The notes: generated from the letters alone by a model not told the origin. 34,248 nucleotides of DNA from an uncultured Lachnospiraceae bacterium (GCA_905233955.1 CAJOFQ010000023.1:1-34248), one strand, 5' to 3'. Numbered from the stretch's first letter, positions 25,036 to 32,960 are shown. Translations and numbers: made by a program.

Positions 25036-26238
25036 ATGAGATTATATAAAAATCACAAAAATCCCTGTTTTCCATCAACGATGTGTCGAACCACCCTCTG
25101 TATTATTCTGACGGCCATTATGCTAAGCGCCTGCCAGGATCCATATCAAAATGCCCATTCCGGCGGGCCTACCGCCGTGGAGACTGATGATTTTCAGGCA
25201 GCTATTTTTTACTATGATTATACGGATGTCTATTTGTCCTCGGTTCGGACAGCTTTGATCAAAGAGCTTGCAGCATTGGGTATAGCTTACAATGAATACG
25301 ATGCCGAAGCGTCTCAGGCCACCCAGGATACACAGATAGAGACGGCCATCAGATCCCATGCGGATGTATTGGTGGTCAATATCGTCTCCTCCGGATCTTC
25401 AGGCGTGGCGGATAATATCTGCCTTAAGGCTGAGCGTGCCGGGATACCGGTGATCTTTTTCAATCGTTCCATTGAGGCGGACGGAGATGAAGGGGTTATA
25501 CTGGATTACTATAACAATGTGGCTTTTGTGGGGACCGATCCTGCCGAAGCAGGCCATCTACAGGGACAGATGATCGGAGATTATGTCAGCAGGCATTTCA
25601 AGGAGATGGATCTGAACGACAATGGAGAGATCAGCTATGCTATGTTCAAGGGCGAGGCAAAAAATGCCGAGGCTATATACAGAACCAAATATTCCGTAGA
25701 GGATGCCAACGATATCCTTACTTCCGCCGGCATGCCGAAGCTTGTGTATTTTAATTTGAAAAGTGTGGACGCTTTTCAGTTGGATCTGACCGGAAAATGG
25801 TCTCTTACTGCGGCTCAGGATTACATGATGGCGGATCTGTCCCAGTATAACAGGGACAATGATAACATGATAGAGTTGGTAATCTGCAATAATGACAACA
25901 TGGCCGAGGGCTGCGTCAGGGCGCTTCAGACGGTGGGATATAATCTTCCAAAGGAAGAATCTACTGTTATTCCGGTGTTTGGAGTAGATGCTACGGCTGC
26001 TGCAAAAAAGCTGATAGAAGATGGGGCCATGACAGGGACAGTGGTACAGGATGCCGACGGTATGGCCAAGGCTATATCACAGCTCGTGAATAATGTATAC
26101 GAAAAAAGAGAACTGTTGGACGGCATGCAGGATTATGCCTATGACAAGGAGCACGATTTGAAAAATAAAATCTACATTCCATATCATCTGTATGATCCTA
26201 AGCAGAATCCTCAAAATGACGGCGAAGAATCTCGTTGA
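25036..26238 (+). CDS. Galactose/glucose-binding (MglB-like) lipoprotein
   Basis: Periplasmic-binding-protein fold (Peripla_BP_4 type). The start is the ATG at 25036 with GAGGAT in front; the frame upstream overlaps the exporter gene and looks non-coding. This gives 400 residues with a signal peptide and lipobox MLSAC (Cys near residue 34). The segment DLNDNGEISYAMFKGEAKNA matches the calcium-binding loop and following strand of MglB. ELVICNNDNMAEGCVRAL and VIPVFGVDATAAAKKLI are the usual sugar-pocket and hinge segments. No MglA ATPase or MglC permease is adjacent, so it is an orphan binding protein here: it could serve a transporter elsewhere or act as a sensor. Its 3' end overlaps the convergent YihY gene by 41 bases. 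Confidence 0.88.
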   Translation: MRLYKNHKNPCFPSTMCRTTLCIILTAIMLSACQDPYQNAHSGGPTAVETDDFQAAIFYYDYTDVYLSSVRTALIKELAALGIAYNEYDAEASQATQDTQIETAIRSHADVLVVNIVSSGSSGVADNICLKAERAGIPVIFFNRSIEADGDEGVILDYYNNVAFVGTDPAEAGHLQGQMIGDYVSRHFKEMDLNDNGEISYAMFKGEAKNAEAIYRTKYSVEDANDILTSAGMPKLVYFNLKSVDAFQLDLTGKWSLTAAQDYMMADLSQYNRDNDNMIELVICNNDNMAEGCVRALQTVGYNLPKEESTVIPVFGVDATAAAKKLIEDGAMTGTVVQDADGMAKAISQLVNNVYEKRELLDGMQDYAYDKEHDLKNKIYIPYHLYDPKQNPQNDGEESR

Positions 26239-27037
26239 TCTCGGCGCCAAGCATAATAAAATAGTTGCAAAAATATAACCAGAACATAACAAGTGCAAGA
26301 GTCGTAAGACTGCCATACATTGAAACGGCGTTAAAGTTGGTCACATAGATGGTTATTCCAACAGAGGACAGATACCATCCCAGCGCTGCAAACAGCGCTC
26401 CCGGAAGCTGCTTGATAAAAGACAGCTTTTTATGAGGGAAGGCTTTGTACATCAGCATAAACGCAATGGTCAGTACAAGCAGCATGTAGATGGTCTTTAT
26501 AACGGAGGTATATATAGAAAGCGGAATCCCCCTGGGGCGATGATGCATCAGTATATGACGGATAGAGCTCCAAAACACTGCTGAACCTGCTGTTACGATC
26601 AGTAGAAGTGCCACCACAATGGTATATACCAGGGCCCACATGCGATTTACAAAGGAATTGCGGGCGTTTCTGGCGCTGCATATCAGATCAAGTCCCTGGG
26701 CCAGGGCGAACATGGCGTTAGACGATGCCCACAGAGTTGTGATAAATGATAAGGGGACATAATTGGTGGAGGTTGAAAAAATCTCCTGCAATATCTCATG
26801 AAGGGTAGGAAGCAGATATTCCGGGAAGATCGAATCCACAGACATTAGCAGGCTTTCCTGGCTTATGGGTGCAAAGCGCATTATCTGCAGCAGGAAAATG
26901 GCAAAGGGAAACACCGACATCAGGATGAAAAAGGCCCCTTGAGCTGCGAAGGCGGCAATTTTGTCCTCAGTGCCCTTTTTTAAAACCACCACGGCAAAGC
27001 CTATTATTTTAAAAATCGGATTCGGTATCTTACTCAT
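26198..27037 (-). CDS. YihY/BrkB-family inner membrane protein
   Basis: With the ATG at 27037 the protein has 279 residues and about six hydrophobic helices. The family pattern is AFAAQGAFFILMSVFPFAIF near the N-terminus, then ALAQGLDLICSARNARNSFV, and LPGALFAALGWYLSSVGITI late in the protein. Members were once mis-named ribonuclease BN; their function is not settled. An extended -10 (TGTATAAT, 27051-27044 on this strand) ends only six bases before the ATG at 27037, with no ribosome site between, so this start may give a leaderless mRNA. An upstream in-frame ATG at 27073 is possible but also lacks a ribosome site. It is convergent with the MglB-like gene. Confidence 0.85.
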   Translation of the reverse strand: MSKIPNPIFKIIGFAVVVLKKGTEDKIAAFAAQGAFFILMSVFPFAIFLLQIMRFAPISQESLLMSVDSIFPEYLLPTLHEILQEIFSTSTNYVPLSFITTLWASSNAMFALAQGLDLICSARNARNSFVNRMWALVYTIVVALLLIVTAGSAVFWSSIRHILMHHRPRGIPLSIYTSVIKTIYMLLVLTIAFMLMYKAFPHKKLSFIKQLPGALFAALGWYLSSVGITIYVTNFNAVSMYGSLTTLALVMFWLYFCNYFIMLGAEINEILRRHFEDSA

Positions 27038-27095
27038 ATTACGATTATACAGGAATATAAGCCCATGATACAAGGGCTAAAAGGTTACAAACCTA

Positions 27096-27124
27096 TTGCG
27101 TTTGTATGTCGATTTTGATACAAT
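27096..27124 (+). promoter_or_regulatory. Promoter of the LCP-glmS unit
   Basis: TTGCGT at 27096-27101 and TACAAT at 27119-27124, exactly 17 bases apart. The expected start near 27131 would place the whole short repeat (copy D) in the 5' leader. Confidence 0.5.
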
Positions 27125-27127
27125 GCG

Positions 27128-27216
27128 ATACAGGGTCGAAAGGCCATGCTTTTCGTGCCAGCGATGCGAAGCTAGTCTTTTAGGGCATGGAAATTTGTGA
27201 CTTTATGACCTGCGTA
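27128..27216 (-). repeat. GGGTCA-type palindromic repeat, variant tip (copy D)
   Basis: The reverse complement carries ACGCAGGTCATAAAGTCAC, close to ACGGGGTCATAAAGTCTA of copy C. The other end, GATACAGGGTCGAAAGG, provides the matching arm. CCATGC (27143-27148) and GCATGG (27185-27190) form an inner stem. The middle differs from the other copies, so only the outer arms are shared. It lies between the candidate promoter and the LCP start. Confidence 0.55.
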
Positions 27217-27244
27217 TAGCTAAACAAGGAAGAGGAAGCACCAA

Positions 27245-28324
27245 ATGGCCAAAAAAGAAAAACAATCCCTTAGCCGTAAACAGATCCGACGCAGGCGCCG
27301 CAGGAGACTGCTTATTTTTGAGGTTATACTGCTTACGGCACTTGTAGCGGGGCTGTTTGTATGGACCAAATTCGGAATGATAGGTTACGATACCATCCAG
27401 GAGGTTCGTACTAACGAGATGGATCAGGAGACCCAGCAGATGCTCAAGGGCTACACCAACATAGCGCTTTTTGGTGTGGATAACCGCTCTAATGGCGACT
27501 TTGACACGGGACATTCTGACAGCATTATGGTGTGCTCTATCAATAATGACACCCAGGAGGTCAGGCTGCTGTCGGTTTTCCGTGATACATTACTGGAGGT
27601 CAAGGAAGACAGCCTTCAGAAGGCCACTAACGCCTACCAATACGGCGGACCTCAGGGCGCCATCGAGATGCTTAATACCAACCTGGATTTGGATATTACC
27701 GATTATGTATCGGTGGATTTTAACGCCTTAACGGCTGCGGTTGACGCTGTTGGAGGCGTAGAGATTGAGCTTACCGACGAGGAAGCCAAGATCATGAATG
27801 TCAACTACATACCCGAAGTAGCCAAGGTTACAGGTAATCCGGCCAATCTTGTCTCAGGAGGACTTCAGACACTGGATGGAGTGCAGGCCACATCTTACTG
27901 CAGAGTGCGTTACACTTCGGGTAACGATTTCAAGCGTGCCGAGCGCCAGCGTACAGTGGTCTCCAAGCTTGTTGAAAAAGCCAAGCAGGCCAGCATTATC
28001 GAGCTTAATGATCTTATCAACGCTGTTTTCCCGAACATCAGTACAAGCATGAGTGCGTCAGAATTGATCTCTCTCGCTAAGGAATACAAGGATTATGAGC
28101 TGGTTGATACAACCGGATTTCCCTTTGAGAAACGCACTGCCACCCTTAAGAGCAAGGGCAGTGTGGTTGTACCTACTACTCTTGAGAGCAATGTCAAGGA
28201 GATGTATGTGTATCTGTTTGATGACAGTGAGCATGTGATCTCAGATACGGTACACGACTTGAGTGAGCAGATCATATCCATAAGCGGCTTCAATGAAGAT
28301 GATACTGTGGATTATGGCTACTGA
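27245..28324 (+). CDS. LytR-CpsA-Psr (LCP) family envelope polymer ligase
   Basis: The protein has 359 residues: basic cytoplasmic N-terminus (RKQIRRRRRRRLL), one helix (IFEVILLTALVAGLFVW) and an extracellular LCP domain from about residue 70 (NIALFGVDNRSNGDFDTGHS, then MVCSINNDTQEVRLLSVFRD with the conserved Arg-Asp, and later RVRYTSGNDFKRAERQRTVV). LCP enzymes attach wall teichoic acid or capsule-type polymers from lipid carriers to peptidoglycan. GAAGAGGAA precedes the ATG. The glmS start is 16 bases downstream, which fits co-expression of precursor supply and polymer attachment. Confidence 0.93.
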   Translation: MAKKEKQSLSRKQIRRRRRRRLLIFEVILLTALVAGLFVWTKFGMIGYDTIQEVRTNEMDQETQQMLKGYTNIALFGVDNRSNGDFDTGHSDSIMVCSINNDTQEVRLLSVFRDTLLEVKEDSLQKATNAYQYGGPQGAIEMLNTNLDLDITDYVSVDFNALTAAVDAVGGVEIELTDEEAKIMNVNYIPEVAKVTGNPANLVSGGLQTLDGVQATSYCRVRYTSGNDFKRAERQRTVVSKLVEKAKQASIIELNDLINAVFPNISTSMSASELISLAKEYKDYELVDTTGFPFEKRTATLKSKGSVVVPTTLESNVKEMYVYLFDDSEHVISDTVHDLSEQIISISGFNEDDTVDYGY

Positions 28325-28340
28325 TAGGGAGGAATGAGAT

Positions 28341-30176
28341 ATGTGCGGTATAGTTGGATACATTGGCAAGAGCCAGGCAGCGCCTATTCTTTTGGACGGG
28401 CTTGGGAAGCTGGAATACAGAGGCTACGATTCCTCGGGTATTGCGGTTATAAATGGCGAGGAGATTCTCTCTTCCAAGTCCAAGGGCAGGCTTAAGGTTC
28501 TTTCTGAGCTTACCCATGATGGGGCTACAATGCCCGGCACCGTTGGAATCGGGCATACCCGTTGGGCTACACACGGCGAGCCCTCCGATGTTAACGCCCA
28601 TCCCCATTTTAACGCTGATCGCACCATAGCAGTGGTTCATAATGGTATCATCGAGAACTATCTCAAGATCAAAAAGCGCCTTGTTAGCAAGGGCTATACA
28701 TTTGTCTCCGATACTGATACAGAGGTTGTGGTTCACCTGTTGGACTACTATTACAAGCAGGATTCTTCCTCTCCATTAGAGACTATAGCCAGAGTTATGC
28801 ACCGTCTGGATGGCTCGTATGCTCTGGGTGTACTTTTCCTGGATCATTCTGACAGGGTATACGCTGTCCGTAAGGATTCTCCCCTTGTGGTGGGCATTGG
28901 TAAGGATGGCAATCTGATTGCTTCTGATGTTCCTGCGGTGCTTAAGTACACCCGTGATGTATTTTTCATCCAGAATGAAGAGATTGCAGAGCTTTCCGAG
29001 GATGAGATTCACTTCTTTAATGCAGACTGTGAGGAGATTCAAAAGGAATCAAAGCACATTGACTGGGATGAGAATGCTGCCGAGAAGGGCGGTTACGAAC
29101 ATTTCATGCTCAAGGAGATCTATGAACAGCCTAAGACTGTCAGAGATACCTTTACTCCCCGGATCAAAGAGGGTCAGATAGTCATTGAAGAGCTGGGCAT
29201 GACTGACGAGGAGATACGACAGATAAAGCGGATCAGAATCGTCGCCTGCGGAAGTGCGTACCATGTTGGCGTGTCAGTTAAATACATTTTTGAGGGTATG
29301 GCACGCATTCCAGTAGAGGTAGATGCGGCGTCAGAGTTCAGGTACCGAAACCCCATTCTGGAGGAAAATGAATTAGTGATCATCATCAGCCAGTCCGGTG
29401 AGACCGCTGACTCGCTTGCAGCGCTTAGAGAGGCCAAGGAGAGGGGAGCCAGAACCCTTGGTATTGTAAATGTAGTGGGATCGTCCATTGCCCGTGAGGC
29501 TGACCAGGTGATGTACACCTGGGCCGGACCGGAGATTGCCGTAGCTACCACCAAGGCCTACAGCGCCCAGCTTATAGCTATGTACTTGCTGGCGGTCAAG
29601 TTCGCCTATGTCAATGGCAGAATAGATGATGCCCAGCTTGCAGCATATATCAATGATCTTCAGAAGCTTCCTGATCAGATTGAGCTTCTTCTGAATAATA
29701 AGGAGCGCCTTCAGAAATTCGCCAACCGCTACATTGCGGCGAGGGATGTTTTCTTCATAGGAAGGGGCCTGGATTACGCCATTTCCATGGAGGCATCTTT
29801 GAAGTTAAAGGAGATTTCATATATTCATTCAGATGCTTATGCAGGCGGAGAATTAAAACACGGTACAATTTCACTGATAGAGGAAGGTAAGCTGGTAGGA
29901 GCTATCCTCACACAACCTGATCTCTACAAGAAGACGATGTCCAATATAGTTGAGGTACGGACCAGGGGAGCCTTTATTCTGGCAGTTACCAATGAGGAAA
30001 ATGTTGAGATTGAAAAGGTTGCGGATTATGTGATCTATATTCCTCAGACGAATCCTTATTTTACCAATTCATTGGCCATAATTCCGCTGCAGCTCTTTGC
30101 GTACTATGTTGCAGTCGGCAAAGGCTGTGATGTGGACAAGCCCCGTAATCTCGCCAAGTCCGTTACAGTGGAGTAG
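28341..30176 (+). CDS. glmS: Glutamine--fructose-6-phosphate aminotransferase (isomerizing)
   Basis: Makes glucosamine 6-phosphate from fructose 6-phosphate and glutamine, the first step to UDP-GlcNAc. The length of 611 residues is typical. The N-terminal glutaminase domain starts MCGIVGYIG (catalytic Cys2), with GIGHTRWATHGEPSDVNAHP. Two SIS sugar-isomerase domains follow (IVACGSAYHVGVSVKY, IISQSGETADSLAALREA, SYIHSDAYAGGELKHGT). The C-terminus, KPRNLAKSVTVE, is classic. GGGAGGAA precedes the ATG. There is no glmS ribozyme in the 16 bases separating it from the LCP gene. A terminator lies about 100 bases after the stop. Confidence 0.97.
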   Translation: MCGIVGYIGKSQAAPILLDGLGKLEYRGYDSSGIAVINGEEILSSKSKGRLKVLSELTHDGATMPGTVGIGHTRWATHGEPSDVNAHPHFNADRTIAVVHNGIIENYLKIKKRLVSKGYTFVSDTDTEVVVHLLDYYYKQDSSSPLETIARVMHRLDGSYALGVLFLDHSDRVYAVRKDSPLVVGIGKDGNLIASDVPAVLKYTRDVFFIQNEEIAELSEDEIHFFNADCEEIQKESKHIDWDENAAEKGGYEHFMLKEIYEQPKTVRDTFTPRIKEGQIVIEELGMTDEEIRQIKRIRIVACGSAYHVGVSVKYIFEGMARIPVEVDAASEFRYRNPILEENELVIIISQSGETADSLAALREAKERGARTLGIVNVVGSSIAREADQVMYTWAGPEIAVATTKAYSAQLIAMYLLAVKFAYVNGRIDDAQLAAYINDLQKLPDQIELLLNNKERLQKFANRYIAARDVFFIGRGLDYAISMEASLKLKEISYIHSDAYAGGELKHGTISLIEEGKLVGAILTQPDLYKKTMSNIVEVRTRGAFILAVTNEENVEIEKVADYVIYIPQTNPYFTNSLAIIPLQLFAYYVAVGKGCDVDKPRNLAKSVTVE

Positions 30177-30220
30177 AATTTAACTGAAATATTGCAGTTT
30201 TTTCCAGTTTATCCTGCATT

Positions 30221-30260
30221 TCACAAACTTCACAAATTATCATCACAAATTCATCACAAA
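30221..30260 (+). repeat. Four TCACAAA direct repeats
   Basis: TCACAAA occurs at 30221-30227, 30230-30236, 30243-30249 and 30254-30260, in the glmS 3' region before the terminator. The spacing is irregular (9, 13, 11). It may be chance in A-rich DNA or a protein- or RNA-binding site. Confidence 0.35.
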
Positions 30261-30273
30261 TGGCTGTTATCAT

Positions 30274-30311
30274 ACGCAAGTGTCAGGAACAAATGACGCT
30301 TGCGTTTTTTC
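30274..30311 (+). terminator. Rho-independent terminator after glmS
   Basis: 12-bp stem ACGCAAGTGTCA (30274-30285) with TGACGCTTGCGT (30294-30305), one G-T pair, an eight-base loop and six T (30305-30310). It is clearly shaped to end the LCP-glmS transcript. Confidence 0.88.
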
Positions 30312-30321
30312 TTTGAAATAA

Positions 30322-30350
30322 TTGCAGCAACAGACAGATATGTATAGAAT
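30322..30350 (+). promoter_or_regulatory. Candidate htrA promoter
   Basis: TTGCAG at 30322-30327 with TAGAAT at 30345-30350, 17 bases apart (or TATAGA at 30343-30348 with 15). It sits between the glmS terminator and the HtrA ribosome site AAGGAGGGA. Confidence 0.4.
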
Positions 30351-30379
30351 GAACATTTTCACATACAAGGAGGGACATT

Positions 30380-31711
30380 ATGAGTAATTACGGATATTAT
30401 GACTACAAACCAAACAGCGATTATGGCACCTTCGAACCTAATCAGAGTCAGAATACTACGCCACCTCATGCAGACAAACCGAAAAAGAAGGACGGCTTTG
30501 GCAAAAAGCTTGTCAGGGCAGGAGCATTGGGACTGACCTTTGGCCTTGTGGCAGGAGCGGCATTTACCGGTGTAAACAAGGTAGCGGATACTATAACTGG
30601 CGGGACAACCGCACAGCAGCCTGCTATAGAGTCCAAGTCACAAACCGCCCAGACAGCGGAAAAGACTCTTTCATCATCAGGCGGACAGCTTGACAGCACG
30701 GCAGTTTCCACAGCGACTACCGTTACAGATGTCTCAGACATAGCAGCTAATGTTATGCCGGCGGTTGTGCAGGTTTCGGTTATGACAGTTACAGAGTACC
30801 AGAACTGGTTTGGACAGGTAGGCCGTTTTGAAAGCGAAGGTGCGGGAAGCGGTTTTATAATCAGCCAGGATGATAAATATCTTTATGTAGCCACCAACAA
30901 CCATGTAGTATCAGGAGCCAGGGAGCTTACCATTACTTTTTGTGACGATACAGCAGTAGAAGCCGAGATCCAGGGAACAGATGCCAATACAGACCTTGCG
31001 GTAGTCCGTGTCAAGGTCAAGGATATCCCTCAGGATACCCTGAACCAGATCAAGGTTGCTACTATAGGTTCCTCTGAGAATCTGGCAGTTGGTTCATCAG
31101 CCGTTGTAATCGGCAATGCCCTTGGATATGGACAGTCAGTAACTACAGGCGTTATTTCCGCCCTTGAAAGAGAGATTCCTCTTCAGGCAGATGACGGAAC
31201 TATGATCACCAACAAGCTTATACAGACAGATGCTGCAATCAACCCGGGCAATTCCGGCGGCGCTCTTCTCAACATGAACGGCGAGGTAATCGGAATAGTT
31301 TCCGCAAAATACGCTGACACCGAGGTTGAGGGAACAGGCTATGCAATACCTATAAGCGATGCTTCCGAGATCATTACAAGCTTGAATGAAGCTACAGCAG
31401 GAAATGGCGCTTATTTAGGTATCGCAGGCGTGGATGTCAACGCCCAGACAGCAGCCCAGTACAACATGCCTACAGGCATATATGTATCCCAGGTTATAGC
31501 TGACAGCGGAGCAGCGGCAGCAGGCATCCAGAAGGGTGATGTAATCACAGGATTCAATGGACAGAGCGTATCTTCCATGCAGGAGCTTCAGAACGCACTT
31601 GCAAAATGCTCGCCCCAGGATCAGGCCACAGTTACTATTTCAAGAGAAAGCATTATGGGTTATACTGAAAGCCAGGTTACAGTAACCCTTACTGAAATTC
31701 CTACGAAGTAA
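30380..31711 (+). CDS. HtrA/DegP-like serine protease with one PDZ domain
   Basis: Envelope quality-control protease of the S1C type, 443 residues. A Tyr/Asn-rich and basic cytoplasmic N-terminus precedes one helix (AGALGLTFGLVAGAAFTGV, about residues 49-67) and a Ser/Thr linker. The trypsin-like domain has the catalytic His in VATNNHVVSGA (about 173), Asp in NTDLAVVRVK (about 204) and Ser in NPGNSGGALL (about 291). One C-terminal PDZ follows (GAYLGIAGVDV to DVITGFNGQSVSSMQELQNA). It has its own promoter and the ribosome site AGGAGGGA. The usual role is degrading misfolded secreted proteins under stress. A structured repeat follows; no T-run terminator was seen. Confidence 0.94.
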   Translation: MSNYGYYDYKPNSDYGTFEPNQSQNTTPPHADKPKKKDGFGKKLVRAGALGLTFGLVAGAAFTGVNKVADTITGGTTAQQPAIESKSQTAQTAEKTLSSSGGQLDSTAVSTATTVTDVSDIAANVMPAVVQVSVMTVTEYQNWFGQVGRFESEGAGSGFIISQDDKYLYVATNNHVVSGARELTITFCDDTAVEAEIQGTDANTDLAVVRVKVKDIPQDTLNQIKVATIGSSENLAVGSSAVVIGNALGYGQSVTTGVISALEREIPLQADDGTMITNKLIQTDAAINPGNSGGALLNMNGEVIGIVSAKYADTEVEGTGYAIPISDASEIITSLNEATAGNGAYLGIAGVDVNAQTAAQYNMPTGIYVSQVIADSGAAAAGIQKGDVITGFNGQSVSSMQELQNALAKCSPQDQATVTISRESIMGYTESQVTVTLTEIPTK

Positions 31712-31739
31712 ATTACGGAAATGAATTGAACTCAAATAT

Positions 31740-31920
31740 AAATGATGTTGGGGTCAAAAGTATTTGCCCCCAACTTATGATACGCAGCACGCACACTTTG
31801 TGTGCAATGTGCTGCTCAAACACTCATATCTCTCGTGATATATTCGTGTTTGGGCGGGTCACAAAGTCTCAAATCATTGCGCTAGCGCATGATTTGGACC
31901 TTTTGACCCTGATATCATAT
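31740..31920 (+). repeat. GGGTCA-type structured intergenic repeat, long form (copy A)
   Basis: Terminal inverted arms: AATGATGTTGGGGTCAAAAG on the left (31741-31760) and the reverse complement of TATGATATCAGGGTCAAAAG on the right (about 31900-31919), mostly matching. Inside are three hairpins: GCAGCA...TGCTGC enclosing GCACAC-TTT-GTGTGC (31784-31815); AAACAC...GTGTTT (31818-31851); and GGGTCA...TGACCC enclosing AATCATTGCGC-TA-GCGCATGATT (31856-31909). It has no transposase and looks like a MITE- or REP-type element, or an RNA structure. It lies between htrA and the LoaP-like gene. Confidence 0.75.
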
Positions 31921-31957
31921 AAATGACATGTAAAAAATGAAACGCCTAAAAATGAAG

Positions 31958-31986
31958 TTGAAAATTATGTATAAGTATGATATATT
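31958..31986 (+). promoter_or_regulatory. Promoter of the LoaP-like gene
   Basis: TTGAAA at 31958-31963 and TATATT at 31981-31986, exactly 17 bases apart: a good sigma-A-type match. The GTG start is about 72 bases downstream. Confidence 0.6.
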
Positions 31987-32058
31987 TGTGCCGTATGTAA
32001 GTGATTAATGATACCAGAGGCGACAGGCTCTGATTGTAAAAAGCAGTGAGGCGGATAA

Positions 32059-32763
32059 GTGACTGGAGAATTCCGGTATTATGTATTCTACATACTGGAT
32101 GCGCAGCAGCATAAGCTGATGAATGTTCTGAAGAAACACATACCGGAGGATCATGGAGAGGCTTTTTACCCTTGCATGGAGTATTACAGGCGGGGGGATA
32201 AGGCAGTTAAGATCAGGGCGATATTTCCGGGATATGTGTTCTTGTATACGGATTGGAATATCAAGGAAGTACATCAGCTGATCCGCATGCATCGCCCGGA
32301 GATCAATTCCGGCATGAGGGAGTTGGGTCTGGCGGAGCGAAGGCAGATAGATCCGGATTTCCTGTTTGAGGAAGAGGCCGAGCTGTTTGATCTTCCGGAC
32401 ATTACAGATGAGGAGAAATCATTCATCGACACCCTGAGGGAAGGTAATGGACTCCTTGAGATGTCCAGCGGGTATGAAGACCGGCTTTATCAGGATGATA
32501 AGAATAAAAAGCCGGTCAAAAAGTGGATTGTGATGGAAGGACCATTGATGGCATTCCAGGACATGATCGTGGAAGTGGACAAGCACAACCGCAAGGCTTT
32601 TTTGGAGCTTGAGATCAATGGGAGACAGGCACAGGCAGGATTTAACTGCTTCCCGAAAGCACACTGGTATCCCAGTGAGGATTCTAGGATTGCACGACTG
32701 GATGACGGTTCAGAATTTGATATAAACGAGCTAAAGAGGAGCATAATGACGGTCAGCAAATGA
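32059..32763 (+). CDS. loaP: NusG-family processive antiterminator, LoaP-like
   Basis: Specialised NusG paralogue, 234 residues from a GTG start with GAGGCGG in front. The N-terminal NGN domain is visible: FRYYVFYILDAQQHKLMNVL, then AFYPCMEYYRRGDKAVKIRA and the hallmark FPGYVFLYTDWN (about residues 55-66). The C-terminal KOW-type part reads KKWIVMEGPLMAFQDMIVEV then DKHNRKAFLELEINGR. A longer insert than NusG joins the domains. Such proteins ride RNA polymerase to suppress termination in one long operon, often for polysaccharide or natural products, and need an RNA hairpin in the leader. Here a hairpin and an intrinsic terminator lie right after the gene, which supports the call. A different NusG-like regulator (RfaH/UpxY type) is the alternative. 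Confidence 0.8.
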   Translation: MTGEFRYYVFYILDAQQHKLMNVLKKHIPEDHGEAFYPCMEYYRRGDKAVKIRAIFPGYVFLYTDWNIKEVHQLIRMHRPEINSGMRELGLAERRQIDPDFLFEEEAELFDLPDITDEEKSFIDTLREGNGLLEMSSGYEDRLYQDDKNKKPVKKWIVMEGPLMAFQDMIVEVDKHNRKAFLELEINGRQAQAGFNCFPKAHWYPSEDSRIARLDDGSEFDINELKRSIMTVSK

Positions 32764-32800
32764 TGGATATGATGACCTGGTAAACAAGATGACGATCGCA

Positions 32801-32899
32801 CTGACGGTTTCATTCGCTTTGCGAGTCAGATTCGGATCATAGGGGGCGGACGGACTGTGACAATGTGGATCATTGTCATGGATGGCGGAGCTTACCCTA
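32801..32899 (+). promoter_or_regulatory. Leader RNA hairpins, candidate LoaP recognition element
   Basis: A perfect 8-bp hairpin TGACAATG-TGGAT-CATTGTCA (32858-32878) is flanked by purine-rich GGCGGA copies (32846-32851 and 32884-32889). It is enclosed by TAGGG (32840-32844) and CCCTA (32895-32899). Just upstream is a second stem, CTGAC (32801-32805) with GTCAG (32825-32829) around TCGC-TTT-GCGA. It ends about 30 bases before the terminator. Its position fits the hairpin that LoaP proteins need; the binding itself is inferred. Confidence 0.5.
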
Positions 32900-32930
32900 A
32901 AAAGAATTTTTTGCATAAGGATGTAACTAA

Positions 32931-32960
32931 GCTGGCGCTGGAAGCAGTGCTGGCTTTTTT
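32931..32960 (+). terminator. Intrinsic terminator between the LoaP-like gene and downstream genes
   Basis: Stem GCTGGCGCTG (32931-32940), loop GAAG, CAGTGCTGGC (32945-32954), ten pairs including three G-T, then six T (32955-32960). AA at 32929-32930 can extend the stem into the T-run. It is the likely target of antitermination. Confidence 0.8.

Noticed and set aside
28325-28340. glmS ribozyme
   Set aside because: The gap is too short and no ribozyme core is present.
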